A stretch of 64,000 nt of DNA, from assembly GCA_018065185.1 (NCBI GenBank), contig JAGHTU010000022.1, positions 1 through 64,000 on the forward strand, in the 5' to 3' direction. Below the pieces are notes generated by a model. It made no database searches. It saw nothing but the letters and a program-made list of their open reading frames with translations, and was not told the origin of the DNA. This DNA is from Candidatus Equicola faecalis (lineage in GTDB: Bacteria > Bacteroidota > Bacteroidia > Bacteroidales > Bacteroidaceae). Each line of letters opens with the position of its first letter. Within the stretch, counting starts at the first letter, position 1. The position numbers and the translations under genes were made by a program. Of this stretch, positions 18,327 to 26,237 are shown piece after piece.

Positions 18327-18358
18327 AAGTCGGTGGTGTTGAGCACCGCCGACTTTTT
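18327..18358 (+). terminator. Terminator after fucI
   Basis: 12-bp stem AAGTCGGTGGTG/CACCGCCGACTT (one G-U), loop TTGAG, then TTTT; 25 bp after the fucI stop. Confidence 0.85.
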
Positions 18359-18394
18359 AGTTGATTATTAGTCATAATTAAAGAGAACGGAAAT

Positions 18395-19750
18395 ATGGAA
18401 AAAGTAATACAACGGAAGTATCTAATACCATTTATTCTTATTACATCTTGTTTTGCTTTGTGGGGTTTTGCGAATGATATTACAAATCCTATGGTTAAGG
18501 CATTCTCAAAGATTTTCAGGATGAGTGTTACGGAAGGTGCATTTGTACAAGTAGCTTTCTATGGTGGCTATTTCGCTATGGCGTTTCCTGCTGCTATGTT
18601 TATCAGGAAATATTCCTACAAGGCCGGTGTGCTTATGGGATTGGGGTTATATGCTGTTGGTGCTTTCCTCTTCTTTCCTGCGAAGATGGTTGGGGAATAT
18701 CCTTTCTTCCTGATAGCTTATTTTATACTGACTTGCGGATTGTCGTTTCTTGAAACAAGTTGTAATCCTTATATCCTATCCATGGGAAGCGAGGCGACTG
18801 CTACACGTCGTTTGAATATGGCGCAAAGTTTCAATCCTTGTGGCTCGGTATTGGGGATGTTTGTTGCTATGAACTTCATACAGAACCGTTTGAATCCTAT
18901 GAGCAGTGATGAACGGGCGTTGCTTGATAGCGGCCAGTTTGAAGCAATGAAACAGAGTGATCTCCAGATACTGATTACTCCTTATTTGATTATTGCTGCT
19001 GTTATCCTTGTAATGTTCTTCATAATGCTGTTTATGCGTATGCCAAAGAATAGTGACCAAAATCATGATATTAACTTTTTGCCAACACTGAAACGTATCT
19101 TTTCCCTGCCACGTTATCGTGAGGGTGTAATCGCGCAATTCTTCTATGTGGGTGCGCAGATAATGTGCTGGACTTTTATCATACAGTATGGAACACGTAT
19201 TCTCGTTGGTCAGATTCCTAATGATGTGGAGCAGTGCATTCTTAATGTGCTTGGAAATGATGCTGAGGGTATGCTTTCTGAACGTTCAGCCGAAGTACTC
19301 TCACAGGGGTATAACATTATGGCAATGCTTTTATTTATCTGCTCACGTTTCATCTGTACCTATCTTATGAAGTGGTTGAATCCAGGTTTGATGCTTTTGA
19401 TATTCGGTTCATTGGCTATGGTTCTAATTTGCGGTGTGATAGGCATAGATGGTCGCGGTGGTTTGTATTGCCTTGTTGGGGTAAGTGGGTGCATGTCACT
19501 AATGTTCCCGACCATTTATGGTATTGCTTTAGAGGGCATGGGGGATGATGCGAAATTTGGAGCAGCAGGTCTTATCATGGCGATTCTCGGTGGTTCTGTG
19601 CTTCCTCCTGTGCAGGCATTGGTTATTGATATGGGTAAAATCGGTGGATTCCCAGCAGTGAATCTGTCATTTGTCTTGCCTTTCGTTTGTTTTATCATTG
19701 TGGCAATTTACGGATATAGAATGTTTAGGTTTGCAAAGGTAAAAAAGTAG
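18395..19750 (+). CDS. fucP: L-fucose:H+ symporter (FucP, MFS)
   Basis: 451-aa, 12-helix major facilitator of the fucose permease group. Typical motifs are CFALWGFANDITNPMVKAF at the N-terminus (the Asp in a proton-coupling position), QVAFYGGYFAMAFPAAMFI, CGLSFLETSCNPYI and GVSGCMSLMFPTIYGIALEGMG. The family imports L-fucose with protons, and related members import galactose or glucose. Directly downstream of fucI it most likely supplies that enzyme. The central loop is somewhat long. Confidence 0.88.
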   Translation: MEKVIQRKYLIPFILITSCFALWGFANDITNPMVKAFSKIFRMSVTEGAFVQVAFYGGYFAMAFPAAMFIRKYSYKAGVLMGLGLYAVGAFLFFPAKMVGEYPFFLIAYFILTCGLSFLETSCNPYILSMGSEATATRRLNMAQSFNPCGSVLGMFVAMNFIQNRLNPMSSDERALLDSGQFEAMKQSDLQILITPYLIIAAVILVMFFIMLFMRMPKNSDQNHDINFLPTLKRIFSLPRYREGVIAQFFYVGAQIMCWTFIIQYGTRILVGQIPNDVEQCILNVLGNDAEGMLSERSAEVLSQGYNIMAMLLFICSRFICTYLMKWLNPGLMLLIFGSLAMVLICGVIGIDGRGGLYCLVGVSGCMSLMFPTIYGIALEGMGDDAKFGAAGLIMAILGGSVLPPVQALVIDMGKIGGFPAVNLSFVLPFVCFIIVAIYGYRMFRFAKVKK

Positions 19751-19863
19751 TAATTTGACAATAAAATATAACAGAATACTTGACTTTAACACTTACTAAG
19801 TCTAAGATATTCAGTTTGTTCGGGAAATGTTACAAAATAGTGTAAAAAAAAGTTTAAAAAAAC

Positions 19864-19895
19864 TTGCACGATACAATTTTTTATATTTACCTTTG
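19864..19895 (+). promoter_or_regulatory. Promoter of the 55-aa lipoprotein gene
   Basis: TTG (19864-19866), 21 nt, TACCTTTG (19888-19895), about 50 bp before the start codon. Confidence 0.65.
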
Positions 19896-19946
19896 CATTG
19901 TTTTAGAAATAGAATTAATTGTTTTACAAATTAAAAAATCAAAAAA

Positions 19947-20114
19947 ATGAAAAAATTAGTTTTGATGTTCGTAGCTATTGCAGCTATCTCATTTGCATCT
20001 TGCGGTAACAAGACTCAGGAAAACGCTGAAGCTGTTGATACAGTTGATACTACTGTTGTTGACACAGTTGATACTACTGTTGTTGATACAGTTGCTACTG
20101 ACACTGTGCTGTAG
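19947..20114 (+). CDS. Small repeat-containing lipoprotein, 55 aa
   Basis: Short gene with its own promoter and terminator. The protein starts MKKLVLMFVAIAAISFASCG: a signal peptide with a lipobox (FASC) giving a lipid-anchored Cys at residue 19. The mature part is only 37 residues, acidic and Thr/Val-rich, and consists largely of a repeated VDTVDTTV unit; the DNA shows the matching direct repeat (gttgatactactgttgttga occurs in both copies). No enzymatic motif. It is likely an abundant small outer-membrane or periplasmic lipoprotein; function unknown. Confidence 0.75.
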   Translation: MKKLVLMFVAIAAISFASCGNKTQENAEAVDTVDTTVVDTVDTTVVDTVATDTVL

Positions 20115-20159
20115 TTGCTGAATAATCTTCGGTTAATCAGGTTAACTAAACAGAAAAAT

Positions 20160-20190
20160 GCTCGTCATTATTGACGAGCTTTTTTATTTT
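20160..20190 (+). terminator. Terminator of the 55-aa lipoprotein gene
   Basis: 8-bp stem GCTCGTCA/TGACGAGC with loop TTAT, then TTTTTTATTTT. It ends only 14 bp before the mtaB start. Confidence 0.88.
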
Positions 20191-20203
20191 CTATGAAAAA
20201 CTC

Positions 20204-21430
20204 ATGAAGATAGACGACATAAATATAAGTTCTGGTGCCAAAGCCGTATTTTATACATTGGGATGCAAATTAAATTTCAGTGAGACATCAACGTATGCCC
20301 AAATCTTGAAATCAAAAGGTGTTGTCAAGGCACAGCCTGGTGAAAAGGCAGATATTTGTGTTATCAATACTTGTACTGTGACAGATATTGCCGACCGCAA
20401 ATGCCGACAAGCAATAAAACGATTGATAAAAAATCATCCTGATGCGTATGTGGTGGTGACAGGATGTTATGCACAACTGGAATCGGAAACAATACAAAAG
20501 ATTCCTGGGGTGGATTTAGTATTGACAAAAGATCTTCGTGAATTTGTACCATCATGTTCTAAGGGTGACAGAACACGCTATTGGCTTAAAGTACAAGATG
20601 GTTGTGATTATTTCTGTACGTATTGCACGATACCTTTTGCACGTGGCAGAAGCCGTAATGGTAGTATTGTATCTCTTGTGAGCCAGGCTGAGGAAGTCGC
20701 TCGTCAGGGAGGTAAAGAAATCGTTATCACCGGTGTTAACATAGGTGATTTCGGAAAGACCACTGGTGAGAGTTTTATTGACCTTGTACGTGCTTTGGAT
20801 AATGTCTCAGGTATAGAACGTTATCGTATCAGCAGTCTTGAGCCAGATCTTATCAGTGATGAACTGATAGACTTTTGTGCCACAAGCAGCAGATTCATGC
20901 CACATTTCCATATACCTTTGCAGAGCGGTAGTGATGCCGTGTTGAAACTTATGCATCGTCATTACGACACGGCGTTGTTTGCAGACCGAATCTATCGCAT
21001 TAAGCGTCTTATCCCCGATGCTTTTATAGGTGTCGATGTCATGGCTGGTAGTAGGGGAGAGACAGAGGACTATTTCAATGAATCATATCATTTCCTGCAA
21101 TCCTTACCTGTGTCCCAACTCCATGTGTTCCCTTATTCGGAACGGCCCGGCACGAAAGCACTCCGTATTCCGTATGTTGTGGACGAGAAAGAAAAGAAGC
21201 GCCGTTGTCATCTTCTTCTTGCACTTTCTGATGAGAAACTGCATTCCTTTTATCATTCTTTTGAGGGTAAAGAAGCGAAAGTTTTGTTCGAACATGCTCC
21301 CAAAGGTAAGCCTATGCATGGCTTTACGGAGAACTATATCCGTGTTGAGATGCCGACAGAGGCCTCAATGTTCAATGAAATAGTGACAATACGGCTTTCC
21401 GCAGATAATATGAAAAGTCCTAAGGACTGA
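20204..21430 (+). CDS. mtaB: tRNA t6A37 methylthiotransferase MtaB
   Basis: 408-aa radical SAM enzyme that adds a methylthio group to N6-threonylcarbamoyladenosine at position 37 of ANN-decoding tRNAs. N-terminal UPF0004 domain with cluster cysteines in YTLGCKLNFSE, NTCTVTD and VTGCYAQ; radical SAM CxxxCxxC in CDYFCTYCTIPFARGRSRN; C-terminal TRAM-like region. Sequence around the first cysteine (GCKLN) is the MtaB rather than MiaB type. ATG 20204 is chosen because the in-frame TTG at 20171 falls in the preceding terminator hairpin. Ends 3 bp from a convergent gene. Confidence 0.93.
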   Translation: MKIDDINISSGAKAVFYTLGCKLNFSETSTYAQILKSKGVVKAQPGEKADICVINTCTVTDIADRKCRQAIKRLIKNHPDAYVVVTGCYAQLESETIQKIPGVDLVLTKDLREFVPSCSKGDRTRYWLKVQDGCDYFCTYCTIPFARGRSRNGSIVSLVSQAEEVARQGGKEIVITGVNIGDFGKTTGESFIDLVRALDNVSGIERYRISSLEPDLISDELIDFCATSSRFMPHFHIPLQSGSDAVLKLMHRHYDTALFADRIYRIKRLIPDAFIGVDVMAGSRGETEDYFNESYHFLQSLPVSQLHVFPYSERPGTKALRIPYVVDEKEKKRRCHLLLALSDEKLHSFYHSFEGKEAKVLFEHAPKGKPMHGFTENYIRVEMPTEASMFNEIVTIRLSADNMKSPKD

Positions 21431-21433
21431 TAT

Positions 21434-22162
21434 TCAGTTTAGAAGTCCTTCTTCTGTGAAATTGCGTAAGAGGTTTACGTCTTTGCGGAAGGTGTAGGTT
21501 CGCCCGTCAGCACCTTTTGCTGTGCAATATAGGAAATATACTCCTTGCGCTACATCACGTCCATTGTATTTCCCGTTCCATCCGCTTGATTGCGTGTAAG
21601 GGTCTGTCCACTCATATAGTTTCTGCCCCCAACGGTTGAAGATGTACGCATGGAACTCAATCAAGCTTTTAGCACCCTTTTTGGCGTTATAGTAGTCATT
21701 TATGCCGTCGTTGTTTGGACTGAATGCATTTGGAAAGTCGAGGGTGCTTGTCGGTATGCTGACCGTGAATGTTTCTGACCCGCTTAATGCTTCTATCGGG
21801 GCAGATTGGCTTCTTGCTTCCATAGAATAATTCCCTTTGACCATGAAAGAACCGCTTTCAAGGAAGGTGTATGTTGTTATTGTGTCGTAGCGTGTAAGGA
21901 ATGGGTCGCTTTCTTCTTCATCTTTCCGAAATTCCCATGTATAGGTACAGTCGTAAAGGGCAGTATTTTTCGGAGTCATCTGAAAGCGTATCATCACTGG
22001 GGCATCGCCAGAGTATGAGCCACCCGTCATCAAAGAATCTTCCATACCCGGTCGGATCAGGTAATAACTGAATTCTACCTCCGGCAAATCGCTTTCCTGT
22101 GCAAAAACTGCAGTACTACCGATTTGTATCATACAAGCTAAAAGGATGAGATATCTTTTCAT
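21434..22162 (-). CDS. Secreted protein with C-terminal CHU_C (type B) T9SS sorting domain
   Basis: 242 aa: signal peptide (MKRYLILLACMIQIGSTAVFA), a PKD/Ig-like middle (about 30-150), and a C-terminal gliding-motility-associated domain (about 157-242) with the hallmark FPNAFSPNNDGINDYY, IFNRWGQKLYEW and SGWNGKYNGRDVAQGVYFL. This domain directs export through the type IX secretion system, so the protein should reach the cell surface or medium. Unusually small for a CHU_C protein, with almost nothing but one adhesive domain plus the sorting signal. Partner unknown. Convergent with mtaB, only 3 bp apart. Confidence 0.88.
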   Translation of the reverse strand: MKRYLILLACMIQIGSTAVFAQESDLPEVEFSYYLIRPGMEDSLMTGGSYSGDAPVMIRFQMTPKNTALYDCTYTWEFRKDEEESDPFLTRYDTITTYTFLESGSFMVKGNYSMEARSQSAPIEALSGSETFTVSIPTSTLDFPNAFSPNNDGINDYYNAKKGAKSLIEFHAYIFNRWGQKLYEWTDPYTQSSGWNGKYNGRDVAQGVYFLYCTAKGADGRTYTFRKDVNLLRNFTEEGLLN

Positions 22163-22530
22163 GATGAACTTCTTTTTGATATAACGAAATAGTGATATAC
22201 TTTATTATTATGTGTATAGGTCAAGCACGTATCAGTGTCTATAATTAACTTAAACTCTACGGATTAACAGTTTGTAACTGCTAATAAATCGATGTTTTCT
22301 CATCTTTGCCTCGTCCTCTTCCGCTCGTTGCCTACGAATCGTCGTGACAAGTTGAGCAAATCGTCGTGACAAGTTGGGCAAATCGTCGTGACGATTTGGA
22401 GGCTCTGTTGGTTTGACCTTGAGGCATCGTATGTATAAAAGTGATTCTTATACAGTTGGAAATCGCCGCATTTTGGCTCGTTGATGACCTCTGCTTACTT
22501 TATATTTTCGTCGAATTCACGTTGTGATAC
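22163..22530. other. Non-coding interval between the CHU_C gene and the pectinase genes
   Basis: 368 bp with no credible gene. It holds the start-side region of the CHU_C gene and a short tandem array at 22337-22400, described separately. I see no clear terminator for the pectinase operon transcribed from the right, which ends at 22531... reading leftwards into this interval. Confidence 0.5.
22337..22400. repeat. 22-nt period tandem repeat array, locus 1
   Basis: Three contiguous units: 22337-22358, 22359-22380 and a diverged third 22381-22400. Each starts aatcgtcgtgac; the first two continue aagttgAgca and aagttgGgca. On the complementary strand the unit reads CAACTTGTCACGACGATTTG, similar in layout to the array at 32742-32889. 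Confidence 0.8.
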
Positions 22531-25500
22531 TTAATGTTCTTTCAGTAGTCTGTAATATTCCGTTGTGCCGAGCAGGAAGCAGCCTGTGCCGTAGTCTTCA
22601 AAGTCAGGACGACTAGTGTAGGTTACTGGCTGTCCGTCTTTTGGTTCTTTTCCCGTACCCTGCAACCATCCGATGAAGCCGTCTGGGTGTACCACCGTTT
22701 TCAATGCATCCCATGCCTTCTGGCATATAGGCATATATTTTTTTGCAGGGATGATACCTGTGCGTATTCCCCAACTCAGTCCGTAAAGGAAGAGGGACGT
22801 CCCACTTGTCTCCGGACCTCCGAATGTAGTAGGGGAGGCGAGGCTTACGTTCCAGAATCCGTCTTTACGCTGTAGCCGTGCAATAGCTCTTGTCATTGCG
22901 AGATAGTCTTTCACCAATTGTCGGCGTAAGGTGCTCTTTTCCGGCAGACGTTCTATTGTACGGCAATATGCTGCATATACCCATCCGTTGCCACGGCTCC
23001 AATAGGAATTATTTCCGTCTTCTTCCTTGTATGGAGGATTAAAGTCGGCATCGCGCCACCACAAGCCCTCTTTTGCATTCCACAGTCCGCCGTCTTCACT
23101 GTTACGTATCCACATATACAGTTTTTCTGCCTCGGTAGTGTATTTACTGTCACCTGTTATCTGTGACAGATGCACCATTGCCGGCATAGCCATCTGTATG
23201 GCATCTACCCACCACCAGTATTTCTTTTGTTTCATCTGTCCGTCAAAGTCCGCTTCGTCATCGCGTATCTGTGCATCAAAGTTGGCTATGACATTGCTTA
23301 TCATCTTTTCATCTTTTGTCATCTCATAACGCATGAGATAGGTCTGTGCACAACATTGGTCATCAGCATTGCGTGTGTTGACACCATTCCTTACGTCCCA
23401 TTTGTGGAAATTGCCCCATTCATCGACGTAGTCTATATAACTCTTTTGCGGAGCAATGGAATTAAGTGCCATCAAGCCTTCATAATAGACCCCACGTGTC
23501 CAAAGATTACTTGTCCGCTCGCGTTTGACAAAAGTCGGCTTTTTAGGGTCTGGACAGGTGCGCATGAAATATGCGTTTGTTCGTTGTGCTGCTTCAAGCA
23601 CTTCCTGTGCCTCGTTATTTCTGTATGTAATGATGCGTACATGTGAGTTTAGTCCTGAAGCCACAGGTTTCCAGTCGGTGTAGTCGCCTTCCTTGTAATA
23701 TAGTTTAACGAAGTTTATCTCATTGAACTTTCTCCATTTTACCCCTTTTCTGTCGAGGTCAGCAATGCGGTTTGCAGGTAGGTTGGTAACTTCTATACGA
23801 AGTGTGTTGTTGCCCTTTACGATAAACTTCGTGATGTCAAGTTCATAAGGTACGCACCATGCACAACCGGCATATTTTCCATTGACATATACGCGAGCTG
23901 TCTCGCGCACATCGCCAAGGTCAATGATTGTGTGTTCACCACGTTTTTGTCCTTCGCTCTTGAATGTCGTTTCATAGACGCCTGTTCCCATCGTGATATC
24001 TGCATTTGGCAAAGCTAGTCTTTCCCATGTCTTCAGCGTGTCCAGTTTCAGCATGCCATCTACCTTTGGTGTGCTCTCAATGAATGAGAAAGTCCATGGA
24101 GTGTTGGTCAAGTCAAGTGTTGATGCCTTTTCCTCGGTGGACCGACTGCTTAGAAGGCAGTTGCTCTCTTGCACCTCATTATAAGTTCTGATGATGACTG
24201 ATTCGCCAGAGCGCAAGTCGAGGAATATCTTGCCGTCTGTCACTTCTGCACGGGATATATCACCCGTAACAGGGTCGTGGAGGTAAGCATCCTGGAACGG
24301 AACAGACAGCTGTACGTAGTTCCTTACGTCTTTATCCGTAAGGTTGCTGATGAAGTAATGATAGCCTTTATCGTTGCTGCGTCTTATCATCTTCATTCCG
24401 TATGTGGTGCGTATATCTTCTGCTTTTGCCACGCGTGCCATAGCTTTCTTTTCGACACCATATATTATGGTTGCACCCTGCGACTTCAATGTTTCGATAT
24501 GATTGCGGCATTCATCGCTCATGCGTCCGCTTCCCGGGATGATGAGGGCACGATATGTAGTGCCGGCTTCTGTCATGAGAGTCCCGTTTTTGCCGACACT
24601 CACGCCCATTAGGTATTTCTCACTGATGTAATCGCAGTCGTAGCCGGCTTTGTCAATATCGAGAATACTCTTTATGAAGTCCGGTGCCAGTTTGCCCATA
24701 TCGTGTATCGAGAATTGCATAAGCAGTCCCTTTGTGCCTTTACCTTTCGGACGTGCCCACATGTCCCGTACAGGTAGGAATACGAGGAAATCATTGTCTG
24801 GCTTCCCCATCTGCAGGAAGCTCTGACAGCGTGTGATGTAATCGTCAAACGACTGTTGATCGCGCCACAAAGGATTTGTAGGACTCATATCTACTGATGC
24901 ATAGAATTTCCATCCCGGCCATGGGTCGTCTTTTGGAGAGTAGCATGTACCGTGGAAGAATACATGGTTCACCCCAGCGCAGAACAGCAGGTCAAGGTCT
25001 GGTTTGCATTGTGCGAAACTGGTGCGGAAATGCTCTGTGAGCCATGTGAATGTCTCGCTTGACGTTATCGGTTTGCCCATGATGTGTGCAGCCGATGCGG
25101 CATATTTCATCATACTGTAATCAGAGTCATTATGGCGTATCTTACCGCTATCAACCCTTAGTCCTTTGATGCCGAATTCCGACAGACCGAAACCTTCTAT
25201 CTCAGGGATATCCACTGCAGCATAGTTGTCTATAAGGTTGGCAGGTGAGCCATGCGCCTGATTGCGAGTCTTGGCACCATGGCTGTGTGCCCATGCTGTC
25301 CATTGCTCTGTGAAGTTGGAAAGCAGGAGGTCGCCAAGTGTTTCTCGATAGTCGCTCAACACTTTATAATCTTTGTCTTCTACGTCGCCAAGTAGTTCCG
25401 GCATGTGGTCCTCAAGACGGTATCCGCGCAGTCGGTAGAAATCTTCAAAGAAAGTCGGTGTCCAGTCAGCATTATACACTTCGTATGAGTCGTTGAAGAA

Positions 25501-26190
25501 TACCTTCGGATAAGGCACTCCACTTTCTGTGAAAGCTCTGTCAAAACGCTCTAGGTAATGCTTTACGGCAGTCTTGCTGAAATGGTCTATCACCCATCCT
25601 TCACCACCGGGTGCCGCGCGTTTCACCTTTTGTCCTGTACGTCCGGTATATACTGCTATGATGCGAAACATCTCTCCTTCAGGGTACACGAGTATGGTGT
25701 CCAGTTCGGCGAAACGTGCATCTTTCGGATTCCTCACGGAGAGGTCAATTTCTGTCAGACGGAAATGGCTCACCAGCGTGTCAACGCAAACCAGTTTACA
25801 TGCAGCCTCTTCGATTGGTACTTCCGGTCCGCCAAAAGGCCAACCTGTACCACAGTTCATATCCATCTGGATGTCGTACTGGTCGCCGAACATCTGGCAT
25901 GTGCGTAATGCTTCCATCCAGTCACGAGACAAGAATGGGATATTGTTCTTATCATTTCCTTTTACGCCGTATAGTGGCGTTATCTCCAATGTTCCTATAC
26001 CTTTTGAAGCATATTCTCCGATGTTCCATTGCAGGTCATTTGTCGTTACTGCACTTCCCAACCACCACCAGCGGCTTCCTGGTTTCATCTCCTGTGTCAC
26101 CTTTGGCCATGTCTGTGCCATACATTCATTTGTATGGATAAACGAATGAATCAAAAGTGTAAGAGTTAATAGAATGATAATTTTTTTCAT
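22531..26190 (-). CDS. Bimodular GH106 alpha-L-rhamnosidase / GH105 unsaturated rhamnogalacturonyl hydrolase
   Basis: 1219 aa. After a signal peptide ending ECMAQ, the first ~850 residues form a GH106-type module: PGSRWWWLGSAVTTND, MDMNCGTGWPFGGPEVP, VFFNDSYEVYNADW, SSETFTWLTEHFRTSF and a C-terminal beta-sandwich (GVYETTFKSEG, RVYVNGKYAG). From about 870 to the end lies a complete GH105 module (WTRGVYYEGLMAL, YWWWVDAIQMAMP with the likely catalytic Asp, YWSRGNGWVYAAY, PDFEDYGTGCFLL). GH106 removes terminal rhamnose and GH105 removes the unsaturated uronic acid left by lyases, so one protein could process rhamnogalacturonan oligosaccharides from both kinds of end. Second gene after the GH28 protein (47-bp gap), same operon. 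Confidence 0.9.
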   Translation of the reverse strand: MKKIIILLTLTLLIHSFIHTNECMAQTWPKVTQEMKPGSRWWWLGSAVTTNDLQWNIGEYASKGIGTLEITPLYGVKGNDKNNIPFLSRDWMEALRTCQMFGDQYDIQMDMNCGTGWPFGGPEVPIEEAACKLVCVDTLVSHFRLTEIDLSVRNPKDARFAELDTILVYPEGEMFRIIAVYTGRTGQKVKRAAPGGEGWVIDHFSKTAVKHYLERFDRAFTESGVPYPKVFFNDSYEVYNADWTPTFFEDFYRLRGYRLEDHMPELLGDVEDKDYKVLSDYRETLGDLLLSNFTEQWTAWAHSHGAKTRNQAHGSPANLIDNYAAVDIPEIEGFGLSEFGIKGLRVDSGKIRHNDSDYSMMKYAASAAHIMGKPITSSETFTWLTEHFRTSFAQCKPDLDLLFCAGVNHVFFHGTCYSPKDDPWPGWKFYASVDMSPTNPLWRDQQSFDDYITRCQSFLQMGKPDNDFLVFLPVRDMWARPKGKGTKGLLMQFSIHDMGKLAPDFIKSILDIDKAGYDCDYISEKYLMGVSVGKNGTLMTEAGTTYRALIIPGSGRMSDECRNHIETLKSQGATIIYGVEKKAMARVAKAEDIRTTYGMKMIRRSNDKGYHYFISNLTDKDVRNYVQLSVPFQDAYLHDPVTGDISRAEVTDGKIFLDLRSGESVIIRTYNEVQESNCLLSSRSTEEKASTLDLTNTPWTFSFIESTPKVDGMLKLDTLKTWERLALPNADITMGTGVYETTFKSEGQKRGEHTIIDLGDVRETARVYVNGKYAGCAWCVPYELDITKFIVKGNNTLRIEVTNLPANRIADLDRKGVKWRKFNEINFVKLYYKEGDYTDWKPVASGLNSHVRIITYRNNEAQEVLEAAQRTNAYFMRTCPDPKKPTFVKRERTSNLWTRGVYYEGLMALNSIAPQKSYIDYVDEWGNFHKWDVRNGVNTRNADDQCCAQTYLMRYEMTKDEKMISNVIANFDAQIRDDEADFDGQMKQKKYWWWVDAIQMAMPAMVHLSQITGDSKYTTEAEKLYMWIRNSEDGGLWNAKEGLWWRDADFNPPYKEEDGNNSYWSRGNGWVYAAYCRTIERLPEKSTLRRQLVKDYLAMTRAIARLQRKDGFWNVSLASPTTFGGPETSGTSLFLYGLSWGIRTGIIPAKKYMPICQKAWDALKTVVHPDGFIGWLQGTGKEPKDGQPVTYTSRPDFEDYGTGCFLLGTTEYYRLLKEH

Positions 26191-26237
26191 AGGTTTTGTA
26201 GTTTTGTTTTATTGTAATCTGTCGCAAAGTTAATATA

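Noticed and set aside
20171..20203. TTG start for mtaB, 33 bp upstream of the chosen ATG
   Set aside because: It lies within the terminator hairpin and T-run of the preceding lipoprotein gene and adds residues (TSFFIFYEK) that do not belong to the family.
25574..26149. 191-codon plus-strand frame and many similar long frames opposite the pectinase genes
   Set aside because: They are antisense shadows of strongly supported glycoside hydrolase genes and have no domain features.
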